From Paguma larvata (Eukaryota > Chordata > Mammalia > Carnivora > Viverridae): DNA of 64,000 bases. Every line of letters begins with the position of its first letter. Positions within the stretch are counted from its first letter, which is position 1. Positions 34,545-45,644 of this stretch are shown here, piece after piece. The translations under genes and the position numbers were made by a program. The notes under the pieces are model-generated. The model searched no databases, was not told the DNA's origin, and worked only from the letters and a program-made list of their open reading frames with translations. The stretch covers positions 117,576,746 to 117,640,745 of the forward strand of contig CM057826.1 of NCBI GenBank assembly GCA_030068075.1, in the 5' to 3' direction.

Positions 34545-34760
34545 ATTGAGGGGCATAGGCCTTGAGGTTGGGTTGGGTTTTCAATCCCAGCTCCACCACT
34601 TCCTAGCTGTGTGACCATGAAAAAATTAAGATCAACTTTTTTTAAGCTTCAGATTCTTCATCTAGGTGATGGGGATAGTAAGACCTACCTCAGAGGGTCG
34701 TTCCCAGGACTAAATGAATATTTAAAAGCGACCGATACCTAGTAACCACTGAAGTATTAC
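34545..34760 (+). repeat. MIR
   Basis: AATCCCAGCTCCACCACTTC, CTAGCTGTGTGACCATG, then CTACCTCAGAGGGTCG and GACTAAATGAATA. Confidence 0.75.
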
Positions 34761-34829
34761 CTCTGTTCTTTAGCTAGTTATTTAATAATTAACAGTTAAT
34801 ATTAAATGTTTAAATATTTGGACTACTAG

Positions 34830-35044
34830 GGGCACCTGAGTGGCTCCGTCGATTAGGCTTCTGACTGCAGCTGAGGTCACGGTCTCACGGTTAGTGAGTT
34901 TGAGCCCCGTGTCGGGCTCTGTGCTGACAGCTCAGAGCCTGGAGCCTGTTTCAGATTCTGTGTCTCCCTCTCTCTCTGCCCTTACCCCACTTGCACTTGG
35001 TCTCTCTCTCTTAAAAAATAAACATTAAAAAAATTATTTAAAAA
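34830..35044 (+). mobile_element. Felid SINE (SINEC_Fc-like)
   Basis: GGGCACCTGAGTGGCTCCG head and long body. Duplicated flank TTTGGACTACTAG at 34817-34829 and 35045-35057. Confidence 0.94.
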
Positions 35045-35082
35045 TTTGGACTACTAGATTCAAGTTCTTATTGTTCTGCTGG

Positions 35083-35211
35083 GTTGGGGTTTTTTTGTTG
35101 TTGTTTTAAGATTTTGTTTTTAAGTAATCTCTGCACCTAATTGTGGGGCTTGAACTCACAACCCTGAGATCAAGAGTCAAATGCTCCACTGACTGAGCCA
35201 GCCAGGTGCCC
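35083..35211 (-). mobile_element. Short CAN-SINE, minus strand
   Basis: T-rich tail, AAGTAATCTCTGCACC, GGGCTTGAACTCACAACCC, GAGCCAGCCAGGTGCCC. Flank TTCTGCTGG is duplicated (35074-35082, 35212-35220). Confidence 0.92.
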
Positions 35212-35634
35212 TTCTGCTGGTTCTAATACGGGGACTGGTATTGAACACCCAGATTCTCCAGTCTCAGACTTAAGAGAGGCTCAGAAACAAAGCCTGTCCA
35301 GCCAGAGGTCATGAGAGAGTTCAATATATAGTTCCAAGTTCCTGAACCTTCCTCCTTGGCAGGCCACTAGAAAAAGTCCCATATTTTTCAGCTGCTGATG
35401 CAACTGTTTAGGAATGCCTTTTCCTCCACTGGGTTCAAAAGCAATGGGCGACTTAAACTTTTCATAATGCAGACTCTACTGCACTGGCCCTTGAAGGTGA
35501 TTTGGGCCCCTAGGGGAACTCTGGGAATGTCTGGAACATTCTGGTTGCCGTAAAGGAGCAGCCACTACCACTACTGGCATTTAGTGGATAAAGGCAGGAG
35601 ACACACCACCCACCTCTAACAAAAAAGTATCCAG

Positions 35635-35708
35635 TGGGGGTACCTGGCTGGCTGAGTCAGTAGAGCACGTGACTCTTGATCTCAGCGTTGCAAAAATAAA
35701 ATCTTTTT
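35635..35708 (+). mobile_element. Internally deleted short CAN-SINE
   Basis: GGGGGTACCTGGCTGGCTGAG, then CTCTTGATCTCAGCGTTG runs directly into AAAAATAAAATC; the middle is missing. Confidence 0.8.
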
Positions 35709-35922
35709 AGAGAACTTTTTAAAAAGTTTATTTATTTTTAAGAGAGAGAGCAAGTGGGGTAGAGGGGCAGAGAGACAGGAAAGGAGAGAGAGAATCCCAA
35801 GTAGGCTCCGTACTGTTGGAGCGGAGCCCGACACAGGGGTTGAACACACAAACCATGAGATCTTGACTCGAGCAGAAATCAAGAATGGGACATTTAACCA
35901 AATGAGCCACCCAGGTGCCCCC
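35709..35922 (-). mobile_element. CAN-SINE, minus strand
   Basis: Directly abuts the preceding + strand SINE tail. GTTTATTTATTTTTAAGAGAG to GAGCCACCCAGGTGCCCC. Confidence 0.92.
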
Positions 35923-36293
35923 AAAATAAAATTAAAAAAAAAATTATCCAGCCTAAATGTCAACAGTGAAGTTGAGAAACCTTGCCCTATAGGAAAGCTG
36001 CTTCTGATAAAGTAAGGGAAGGAAGACAGAATACACAACGACCTCTGCACTGCGATGGCAGCCAGCTACAAACGGCCTGTGCACGTAAGCACGAACTGCC
36101 TGGAAAATAAAAATGCAAAAATGATTTGAAAGGACGGCATATCTGGACTATGACTGGAACTTAAAAAAATTGTTTTTTATGTGAGTGTTACTATGTTTAG
36201 GGACCAGAAAAGAAGTTCTGATCAATCACAGAGCTGATGGCAGGAGTACTGTTAACAGAGCTCCACTGCTGCTACAAATGAATCTTCTGCCCG

Positions 36294-36485
36294 GGGGCGC
36301 CCGGGGTGGCTCGGTCAGTTGAGTGGCTAACTCTTGATTTTGGCTCAGGTCATGATCTCAGGTTGTGAGATCAGCCCCACATTGGGCTCCATGCTGAGTG
36401 TGAAGCCTGTTTAAGATGCTCTCCCCCCACCCCCCCCCCCGTTGCTCTCTCTCTCTAAAAGGAAGGAAAAAAAAAAAAAAAAAGC
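36294..36485 (+). mobile_element. CAN-SINE with C-run and A-run
   Basis: GGGGGCGCCCGGGGTGGCTCG head. The body contains a C-run (36431-36440), and the tail is A-rich. An (AAAAT)n stretch follows at about 36502-36524. Confidence 0.88.
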
Positions 36486-36524
36486 TACTCTGAACCCAGG
36501 CAAAAATAAAATAAAATAAAATAA

Positions 36525-37792
36525 ACAACGTGAGGGAGGGAAAGGAGGTGCAAACAGTCTTTTCTGCAAATTCAAGCCCCGAAGTTGAAAAACTTGAAAA
36601 AGACTATTCTAGAATCGCACCTGTCCCCTCTCTTGCCTCTCTCTAAACTCTTCTTCGTCTTTCATCAGTCGATAAGCAATTACTGGGGAATTAAACGGTG
36701 AAATTAGACAAAGTCTCTGCTATCATGAAAGGCCTTAATTCTTTAACTACAGCCGAGATCGGACGATTACACACCAACGGAGGACAGAAAACTGACCGAG
36801 ACTAAGGGCTGAAAAGCAGCACTCAGTGTCGCTGAGGTGTCACATAAGTAAGATGGGAAGGATTTAATAAGGGTTACTCGAGCCAAGAGAGGTGTGAGGA
36901 CTGTTCACAGTCACAGAGAGGAAACACCATTTACAAAAGCAATGCGGGAGGAGGCCCCGCGAGGCTGAGGAACTGAACTGGGATCTGGTAGCGGGGCCAG
37001 AACATGGAGGACCTCCGGCCTTCTGGAACAGTGGCCTTTATTCTAAGAATAATATAAAATTGTTATTTTAAGGAGGGAGAAAGAAATGTTGTAACCCTTA
37101 CCCCGTATAGCTCCTACTCCGGGGGGCCCAAGGGTCAGGGGAGGAAACTGCTGCCACCAAACCCCCTTTACCCCTGGGGTTAAATCAAAGCCTCTGGCCT
37201 GTCACACAGGAACCCACACCAGTAGCAAAGCCTCCAAACTAAATGGGAGCCAACATCACAAAGAGAAGGAAGAGCTTCTCCTTCAAAGCAAGGCTCGACA
37301 AGTTCTAAGGCCAATGAGCCATAAAGGCCTGTGCCATCTCTGGGGACGGAAAAGAGACCCTCGAATGGCTGAGAGAAACATTTGATGTCAGAGCCCTTGT
37401 CAAGAGCCACAAATACCAGGGGCCCCCACGGGCAGCCCATCTTCCCCTAGTTGAGGGGCCATGTGCAGGCCGCATCAGACCACAACCAACTCCCCCATCC
37501 GTCTCCGGGTGCATGCTTTCATCTGCACAGGGCCTGCGGTTCATTCTCTCGGGAGATCTTTCTCGAGTCCCGCTGGGCTGGGTCTGGGAACCGAACTGAG
37601 TCCATCTCCTACCCCTTCCTTGTCCATCTTCCTCCTCTTCTCCCTCCCTCTCTCTCTCTCTCTCTCTCTCGGCCTCCATCCTTCTGGCCACTGGATCTGC
37701 CTCTTCCTCACAGCAAAGAGTATATGTGACTAGGTCCGCTTCCTGGGTCAGAAACCACAGCTTCTCAATTCTGACAATTAATTCCAGCTAAT
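36525..37792. other. Intron without recognised transposon
   Basis: Only a (TC)n run at 37649-37670 stands out. Open frames over the (TC)n run are low-complexity artefacts. Confidence 0.45.
37649..37670 (+). repeat. (TC)n microsatellite
   Basis: Eleven uninterrupted TC units with a preceding pyrimidine-rich tract. Confidence 0.9.
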
Positions 37793-37986
37793 TAATTTTT
37801 TTAATTTATTTTGAGAGAGAGTGGGAGCAGGGCAGGGCCAAAGAGATAAGGAGAGAGAATCCCAAGCAGGCTCCATGCTGTCAGCACAGAGCCCAACATG
37901 GGGCTAGATCCCACGAACCGTGAGATCGTGACCTAAGCCAAAATCAAGAGTTGGACACTCGACCGACTGAGCCACCCAGGTGCCCC
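37793..37986 (-). mobile_element. CAN-SINE, minus strand
   Basis: TTAATTTATTTTGAGAGAGAG body and head ending GAGCCACCCAGGTGCCCC. Confidence 0.92.
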
Positions 37987-38394
37987 TGGCCTGGCTCAAG
38001 TCTTAAAGACACTGGCCCAGTCCCATGTGAAACATAAGGGGATTCTAAGGAATTCCGTGAAAATGCCATTTGGGCATCACAGGATTCGAATGAATTACCC
38101 AGGGGATGGGCTAAGAGATGTGAGGGGAAGGACAAAGGTGAAATGGACTAAACAAAGAGAAACTGAGGATAAGATATAAAGGAATAGTTTGTAAGACAGT
38201 CAACTGTTGCTATAAAGAAGTAGGAGACCAAGGAGGAAGCAGCACAAAAGTGGCACCAAGTACGCCCGGCGCAGACCTCGGGCAGACGAAGGCAGCAACG
38301 GAGCCGAGCCCGCTGGTGCGGACCACCTCTCCCGGAGCGGAGCCAGCGAAGCGCAGAGACAGGCTCTCAAGCGCAACCCGGACTCCGAACGCGT

Positions 38395-38520
38395 GCTCCG
38401 CCACTCACTAGCTGCGGCCTTGGCAAACCTCCTCCTTTAAAAGGACCCACCTCCCAGAGCTGTCATGCCAATGAGACGCTAAAAGGATATACAGCGTTCA
38501 GTGCCAGGCCTGGCGCACAG
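38395..38520 (+). repeat. Probable MIR
   Basis: CCGCCACTCACTAGCTGCGG and GCCAGGCCTGGCGCACAG, in MIR order. Confidence 0.5.
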
Positions 38521-41384
38521 CAAAACTCTGCGGCAGCTCCTTGGACCACTCCCAGAATTCCCCACCGAAGACGACTAAAGGAACCCCAGGTAAGGCCTGA
38601 AGGAGAATGACTCACAAGACACCTGCACGGGTAGAGGATGTTATGGGGGCAGGGGACGCTCAATCATTCAACGAATAGTAGGAAGGGAGTAGTGAACCTA
38701 ACATATCTAGGAGCTGTACATATGTGTATGCATACAGGAGCATATATTCCAGTGGGAGGAGAAAAGCAGCCAAGGAACACAAAACAGGAGTACACAGGGA
38801 AAGGAGATGAGAACAGCGATAGAGAGTGCCCGGGTTGGGGGGCGGCAGTGCCGCATTTAGGCAAAGAGTGGAGGCAGGCAGCTGGAAGGCCTCTCTGACT
38901 AGGTACCTACAGACTACAAGAAACGAGGACATAAGTCATTTGGATTTCTGAGAAAAGGCAAAGCCCTGGAGGGGAGTGGGCCTGGTGAGCGAACGGGCCT
39001 CCTGAGAGGGCGGGGCAGAGCGCGCGGGCGCAGCGGGCTCTGAGAGGGCCTTGCTGGTCACTGGAAGGTTGCCGACTTTTACTCTGAGTGACATGGGAAG
39101 CTATTAGGGGGTCTGGGCAGAAAGCAGACAGCAGGGGCGAGAGCAGGAGCAAGGACACCAACCATGTGGCTGTGACTGCAGATGGCGACTCAGGAGCTGT
39201 CCCGGGTGCCTCAGGCCAGTGGGGATGCTCGGGAAGACCCAAATGACATTCAGCGATTGGCTTCCCCACCTCGCCTCTGAAGGCTTCCTGTCTTCGCCAC
39301 TCCTATCCGCCCACAAGCAAAAATTCAAGATATTTACGTGGGCTGAGGGACAGCACCAAACTTCCTCACTGGCCACAAACATGCCATAAACTGTACCAGG
39401 CGTATTACTTCATTCTTCGTCACAGTCCTGTCACCCCAGCTTTACAGAAGAGGAAACTGAAGCCCCGGGAGTGAGAGAAAGAAACTCCACCTAGACTCCT
39501 AAGCCAGTGCTGCTTTTGGCGGCACCAGGCAGCGCCCTTGCTGGGACATTCTGTCATCTGATACCTGGCAGAGGCGGCTCTGAGCTGGACTTTCTCTATG
39601 CTGGAAAGGCTTCCCAGGGCAATGAAAACGCCTGATCGGAGTTTCTGATGAAAAAGGGCATAAAAGGATCAAACAAGCCAAGCTGTAATTCCACACCTGA
39701 AGCCAATCAGCCAGAAATGCCAGACCATTAAATTCCTTCCTCTTCCATCCTCTCCATGACTGATGAGAGCAGGGCCAGACACCAAGAGCGTCCAGAAGGA
39801 GAAATATGCCATTCTATCACCACCCTCCCCCCAAGGGCTGGCCTTGTATTAAAGGAGAGGCCACTCTGAACTTCTAGTTGGTTGGCCAATGACCCAGTAG
39901 GGCACTCCTGGAACAGACACTCTCCTTTTGCATCTTCAAATTACAAAGAACCATAACAAGGTCACTGTTAGTTCCTGATTTACAGGCCTCGTAACCCAGT
40001 TCAAAGGCCAGTTGGGCTTTTGAACGCCATGGGGACGTCCCAAGGACTCTGCTGAAATAGAGTTTCTTTCACTTTAAATCAATACCTTGCCTGATATCAC
40101 AGTCCTAACCCAGAAGAACATGTATAAAACCCCAATATCCAGATCTGCAAGAGGCAAATAGCATGGGGAGGGGCTCAGAGGGAAAGGGACCCAGACGACT
40201 CACATGCATTCACATCCGCCTTTCAAAATGGTGGCATTGCCGTTCAATCGACACACATTCACTGAGCACATACCATGTGGCAGCACTTCTGCAGGTGCGG
40301 TGGAAGCAGAGATGAAGGAGAGAAAGCCTTTGTGGCCCTTCGAAGAGGAGGCAGGTAGGCAAAGATCACTGTGGTTAAGTGACCTGCCCAGGTCCTGGTG
40401 TGAGTGAGGGAATGTGAATCCAGATTGATCATAGCCCACTTGGTCTCTGCCTACTACTAGGAATCTGGTGCCCTGCTCTAAATAACCAGGTGTTTGTGTC
40501 TGTTTTGTGTGGCTGGGGGTGGGAGGGCAGCGGGGAAGCTGGGAAAGGGCTGCCAAGGTAGGTATTTGCCTGAGGTGGTGCCTGAGAGCTGCTGTGCAGT
40601 GTGCTGGCCCACAGCCCTAGGAGGAAGTGAGGAAAAGCACGTAGCCTGGAATCACGATGTCTATCCTTGTCAAACTCACTGACCCTGGGGCAGTCACTAA
40701 ACCTCTCAGGGCTTTAGTTTGAATGTCTCTAAAAAGAGGGGGTTAGCTCGCACGTTATGGTTAAGAGGCTTCATCTCACCCAATTCAAGTGGATTCAAGC
40801 CTATTCACGGCGGCTGCCCAGGGCGCCACGGTAAGGAGGGTTCTGAGGCCACATAGGGGCAAGGCAGAAAGGGCCATGGTGAGTGAGGTCCGCCATGAGC
40901 TTGGAAGGTGAGTAACCAACCGGGCGAGCACCTGAGGGCTTGGTGAGCTGAGGCATCTGAGGGGGTGTCATTTTAATTTTGGTGACAGCATTTTAAAATA
41001 TCTCTTCTTTCACAACTTTCTAACCAATTCACAGAACCTTCCTTAAATAGACAGATTTTCTAAGACTGGAGATACTGTTTTGTTTACATTTTCACTGTGA
41101 ACCATTCTGTAACTACGGCACAATCACAGGAACCTGGCGGCAGTTCTGATAGTTAGAAAGCCACCCCAACAGGAGTCCGTGCACCACCACCGGGACTTGT
41201 AGTGCTGGCAAAGATCCCCCAACACACTGCCATTCTGCACTGCGGCTGTGCCGCTGTCCTACCACGCGCTCAAGTCTCTTTCCTGTCCCTTGAATCCCGG
41301 CTACACAGACCCATGGCTGTTTGGGCCAATGGCGTGTGATCAAGTCCTCTTCTGAGTCTTCCAGGCCTGGGCAGGACCGCTGCT
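38521..41384. other. Intron, mostly unique with faint MIR traces
   Basis: MIR-like traces occur near 39385-39470 (reverse), 40240-40420 and 40640-40770. No SINE, L1 or exon is recognised in the rest. Confidence 0.4.
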
Positions 41385-41500
41385 CGGTAGTGATGTAGGC
41401 TTTGGGGAAATCTGGGTGAAAGGTACACAGAATCGTTTGTACTATTTCTGCATGCTTTTTTAAGTCTGCAACTGTTTCAAAATTAGAAGTTAAATAAATT
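41385..41500 (+). mobile_element. Old L1 3' end fragment
   Basis: GTACTATTTCTGCATGC, AAGTCTGCAACTGTTTCAAA and TTAGAAGTTAAATAAAT resemble the last ~80 bp of old L1 3' UTRs. Confidence 0.5.
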
Positions 41501-43059
41501 CTGGGTTTTTTTTCTTCTTTTTGCACACGGACACTGAAGGAGCCCCACTCCCTGAGGCTGTTGAGCTGTCAGGGTGCCCGACTTAGTGCCACTGAGGGGC
41601 CACGTGGAAGAGAAGAGGGAAAGAAAGACATCAGATGTGGGATTTTGTGGGGCTTTTTTTTTTTTTTGTATTTGAACCAGAAGTACAAGATTTGACTGAA
41701 ACAGCAACAGTTGACAGAATATGGTTGAGTTTAAATGAAACCTTCAAAGGAAATAAGAGGGTGAAACAAAGCCCACAGGAGTGAAGACGTCCAAGACTTG
41801 TTAGGAGCACACGTACAGATGGCAGCATCTAAGTGCGGGTATCTTCTGGCCCTCCCTCCGCCTGCAGTCAGATTGCCATCATGCTCCCACGCCCCTCTCC
41901 TGAAGCTTCCGCCAAACCACACGGCTTCTATGCACTGCAGATGCAGGCCAACCCGAGAGCACCGCTTAGACCTGCTGCATAAAGCCAAGAGGAGAGTTTA
42001 TAAATCTCACAGTGAACCGAGGGTCCCGATTATCGTCTATGTCCCAGGCCCGGGAGAGGCCGTGGTGAGCCGAGACGGATCTTTCCACCCAAGCCCTGCC
42101 CAAATCACAGAACCTCTAACTCGGGGTGGCCTGTCACAGAGCAATATGTCAACCTTCCGCCTGTGGCAAAAAGCCTTCAATTCTGGTTTGGCAAGATCTG
42201 GCGATCTGAATGAGTCTTTTGGACATATTCCCTGGGCTGAGGTTGGTTTCACAGTCTTCCTGGCTAAATGCTTTTGTTTCCTGAGTTCCTTTTTATACAG
42301 CATCCCTCCTCTTATTTCATTAAGATTTATTTTCCCACATATCTAGGACTATTAAAGGTTTCCTCCCCACTTTTTTCTAGCAGGGTTTTTGTTCCTTCTG
42401 TCGTCTCTGTCCCCTCAGAGTCCCCTTTTTGTCTGTTTTGGTCACCATCTGTTATTTTGGAGCCTTTACTCAGGTCTCTGGCAACCCTCTATTGTTGGTT
42501 AATTTTTAAGGCTGAGATGCTGTCACTTGCAGCCTTAAGAGCCTTGGCGAAACGTAACACAAATGCTGAAAGCCTGCACTAAGATGGCACCAGCTAGGGT
42601 GACTGAATTCGGACATTAAGGAGGTAAACTAGACAGAACACAAAAATTAACTTAATTCGGAGAGGAGGTGCTCTCAAAGAAGTCTGTATAGGGTGCAGCT
42701 GAAGCACACAGGGATTGGTAACTTCTACCAGAGGGGTGGGATACATAAGGGAAAGCTTCACAGAGGAGCGACATTTCGTTTCACCTCTGAGGTGTGCGGG
42801 GTGGGGCAGGGCGGAAATGAGGGTGGGCAGTCACGGGAGCAGTGTGGCAGGCGAGGGGCCCGGTCGACTTACAGATACCAGATGACGCCCTGGACTTGAA
42901 GTAGATGTAATGACTGCTGAGCCACCTGCCGGTCTTAGAAGGGATGGATGGATTTTGTGCGAGGGGCAGGCTGGGACGACGTAAAATGCCGGGGACAGAG
43001 TGGAATGCGGTAAACCATCTGCCGAGATGGTCACCGACCATTCCTCCTGCTCTACATTC
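41501..43059. other. Intron without recognised element
   Basis: The 182-codon + frame at 41798-42346 has no recognisable product. A T-run lies at 41656-41668. Confidence 0.4.
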
Positions 43060-43470
43060 ACATACTGTTCCTCCTGAGAAGTTTATTTTACATGAATGTT
43101 TGTAACCGCCATGAATTATTACTCATCATAGTCAAAAAGTCGAAACCCAAGCTTGAATGGATAAAGAAAATGTGCTCCATCCATACGACTGCAGTGTTAT
43201 CTGGCCACACAAAGAGATGGAGAACTGACATACGCTTACGACGTGGATGAGACATTAAACTAACTGAAAGAGCCAGTCATAAAAGGCCCTATCACATGAT
43301 TCATTTTATAAGAAATGTCCAGAACAGGCAAATCTACAGAGATAAAGCAGATAAATGGAAGGGAAGGTTAAGGAAATGGGGCTGAATGCTAAAGGATATG
43401 GCTTTCTTTGGGGGTGACGAAATGTTCTGGAATTAGACAGCGGTGATGGTCATACAACTCCCGACTATGT
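43060..43470 (+). mobile_element. Old L1 3' end fragment
   Basis: GAATGGATAAAGAAAATGTG, CTATCACATGATTCATTTT and AAATGTCCAGAACAGGCAAAT are typical L1 3' UTR segments. Antisense to CYSTM1. Confidence 0.75.
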
Positions 43471-43914
43471 CTCTCAATAAAGTGGCTACCAAAAAAGGGG
43501 GTGGGGGTATCGATGACAGCTATTTCCCCTCCTACTGAATCCAGCCAGCCTTGTGACATGCTCTCAACAGCAGGACATGGGTAAGTGGTGCTGGACCGGT
43601 TCTGGGCCTCGCCGTGAAAAGGCCGCCAAGCTTCTACTTTCACCCCCTTGGAAGCCAGCCGCCGTGGCAACAAGCCAGGGTAGATGAGAGACGACAGGGA
43701 GAGAGGGGCCTCGTGGAAGTAAACCCGGGCCCAGTCGCGTGAATGAAGACCTCGTGGACATTCCAGTCCCAACCAGGCTGACACCTGAATTAAGTGACCC
43801 CAGGAGAGATCACATAGCCAACTCACAGAGTCATGAGAATAAATCGTTGTTGTTCGAAGCCACTGAGTTCTGGGGTGATAAGTTATGCGAGGGATAAGTG
43901 ACACATGGCCTCTC

Positions 43915-44035
43915 CAAGCCTCAGATTCCACCTCTATAACATGGGACCAAAGCTACAGGGCTCTTGTGAAAGCTACATGAGGCCAGTACCAGGTACCAGG
44001 CTCGAGAAATACTAGCTGTTAGAGTTGTTATTATT
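43915..44035 (+). repeat. MIR
   Basis: AGCCTCAGATTCCACCTCTA, ATGGGACCAAAGC, then TACCAGGCTCGAGAAATACT and TTGTTATTATTA. Confidence 0.6.
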
Positions 44036-44464
44036 AAATATCATCCCAGCAGACCGCTGACGCACTGCAAGTATGCTCCCTGGTATGCCTCATTCCCGCA
44101 AGCCTCAATCACATGGTTTTCAAAAAACTGGTTTCCCAAGAAAGAAAAACAAAGATATTTTTACTACAATTTCTATAGTAAAAAAACAACAAAAAAACCT
44201 CTGAACCACAAATAGACTCAGATTCTGCTTAGATGAGCCATCTACCCAGCTACCTATCCATTCAACACACCTTTATTAAGTGCTTACTGATTACCAGACA
44301 CAGATTAAGAATAACTAAGGAGACCTCCCCTCCTTTGAATCAGAAAGTTTCTACATAGGTAGCTGTTAACAGAATGGACCACACACTTTCACTTCAGCTG
44401 AGGGATGTACCTGCAGTTGTAAAAAAAATCTAAAATCATCCAGCTGGAGAAAAAAGTTACAGGT

Positions 44465-44665
44465 ACAGATTCCAAAGCCAAACCATCAGGATTCAAGTCT
44501 GGGATCTGCCACTTCTAGTTGGGCAAGTCTTTACTCTACTCTGTGACACAATGACTTTGCCGTAAAATGGGAATAACCTCACAGGATTGTTCCGAGGATT
44601 AAATGTTAATGTATATAAAGCTCTTAAGAGACCACGGCACACAACGAGCACTCGTTAAGAATTAG
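44465..44665 (+). repeat. MIR
   Basis: GATCTGCCACTTCTAG, GTAAAATGGGAATAACCTC, ACAGGATTGTTCCGAGGATT and AAATGTTAATGTATATAAAG. Confidence 0.78.
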
Positions 44666-45420
44666 CTCATTTAAAAAGCTGAGGCACTGTGAAAGAGCAA
44701 ACCGGAAGGTCATATGACAGTTTTAACAGTCACCAAGACATCTAGCACAGTGCTTCTCAAGACGTTTCTTTTCTAATCCTCCACAGATTGAGACGTACTG
44801 TAAAATGCAAGATCACCTGCTTGAAGGTCACGGCAATGTCAAATCACTCTACAAGTTCTGCAGTGTTTACTCGTACTTTCTGTACTTATCACGGCCATTC
44901 ACGTTCGCAGACTGGCACTTATCTGCAGAGTCGACTTTGAGTAGCACTGTTCTAGCATATGAGAAGGACTCACGGACCTGCTGAAAACTCAGCTAGCAGG
45001 TTCAAGAGAATTACGAAAACATATAAGCAAAGAACATCAACCCAAGAGTAGGGACAAGAGGATGACTTGGAGGTCAACAAATCAAAAGAGAAAATAATCC
45101 CAACAGGTCAAATCTAAAAAACAAAACTGGCTGTCAGGGCAAGAACCCAACCAGTACTTTCCCCCACTGGTACTCCAGAAGGGGCCATCAGAAAACACAC
45201 GGACCAGGGAGTCCACGGCCCCAGAGGGGTAAGAGACATACAGTAGGAAGAACCGAGGCAGACCCTAAGCAGTCACCAAGCCTTGGGAATGTCAACCACA
45301 GCACACAAAGGCTAGTGTGCCTTCTCGACCAAGGAAAACATGCAAACATTTCCTTTGGTGACGTGGGACTGTACACATGCACGCCCACGCAGACACATCC
45401 CCATACCCAACTCCCAGTAC

Positions 45421-45622
45421 CTGTGGTTTTAGGAGGCTCCTGAGGTCCGCCCTGCCAGCCATACTGGGGGTATCCTTGGTAGGGGTACCCCTGAGGAGGT
45501 GGGTAGGGTCCCCCCATAGGTCCTGGAGGGTAGACCTCTGGTCCCATTGGTTGTTGTGGATAAGGTGGGTACGGGGCCGTCGGACCAGGGCCCGGATACG
45601 GTGGAGGGTTCCCTGGGTTCAT
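45421..45622 (-). CDS. CYSTM1: CYSTM1 exon 2 (start codon and Pro/Tyr/Gly-rich N-terminus)
   Basis: This exon carries the start codon (ATG at 45620-45622) and residues 1-67 plus the first base of codon 68. The sequence begins MNPGNPPPYPGPGPTAPYPP and ends QGGPQEPPKTT. It is a low-complexity cytosolic-type segment of PYP, GPM and QGYP repeats, clearly the CYSTM1 N-terminus. The exon ends ACAG followed by GTACTG (donor GT at 45419-45420). The next codon is split G|TG, which fits both terminal exons in frame. The acceptor is either AG at 45630-45631 (exon start 45629) or AG at 45643-45644 (exon start 45642). Compared with human CYSTM1 from memory (97 residues), residues 29-33 (EVYPP) are extra, which accounts for the 102-residue total. 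Confidence 0.95.
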
Positions 45623-45644
45623 CGGGGACCTGAAGAATGTACCT

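Noticed and set aside
37451..37733. Ser/Leu-rich frames at 37451-37733
   Set aside because: They read through the (TC)n microsatellite and are a composition artefact.
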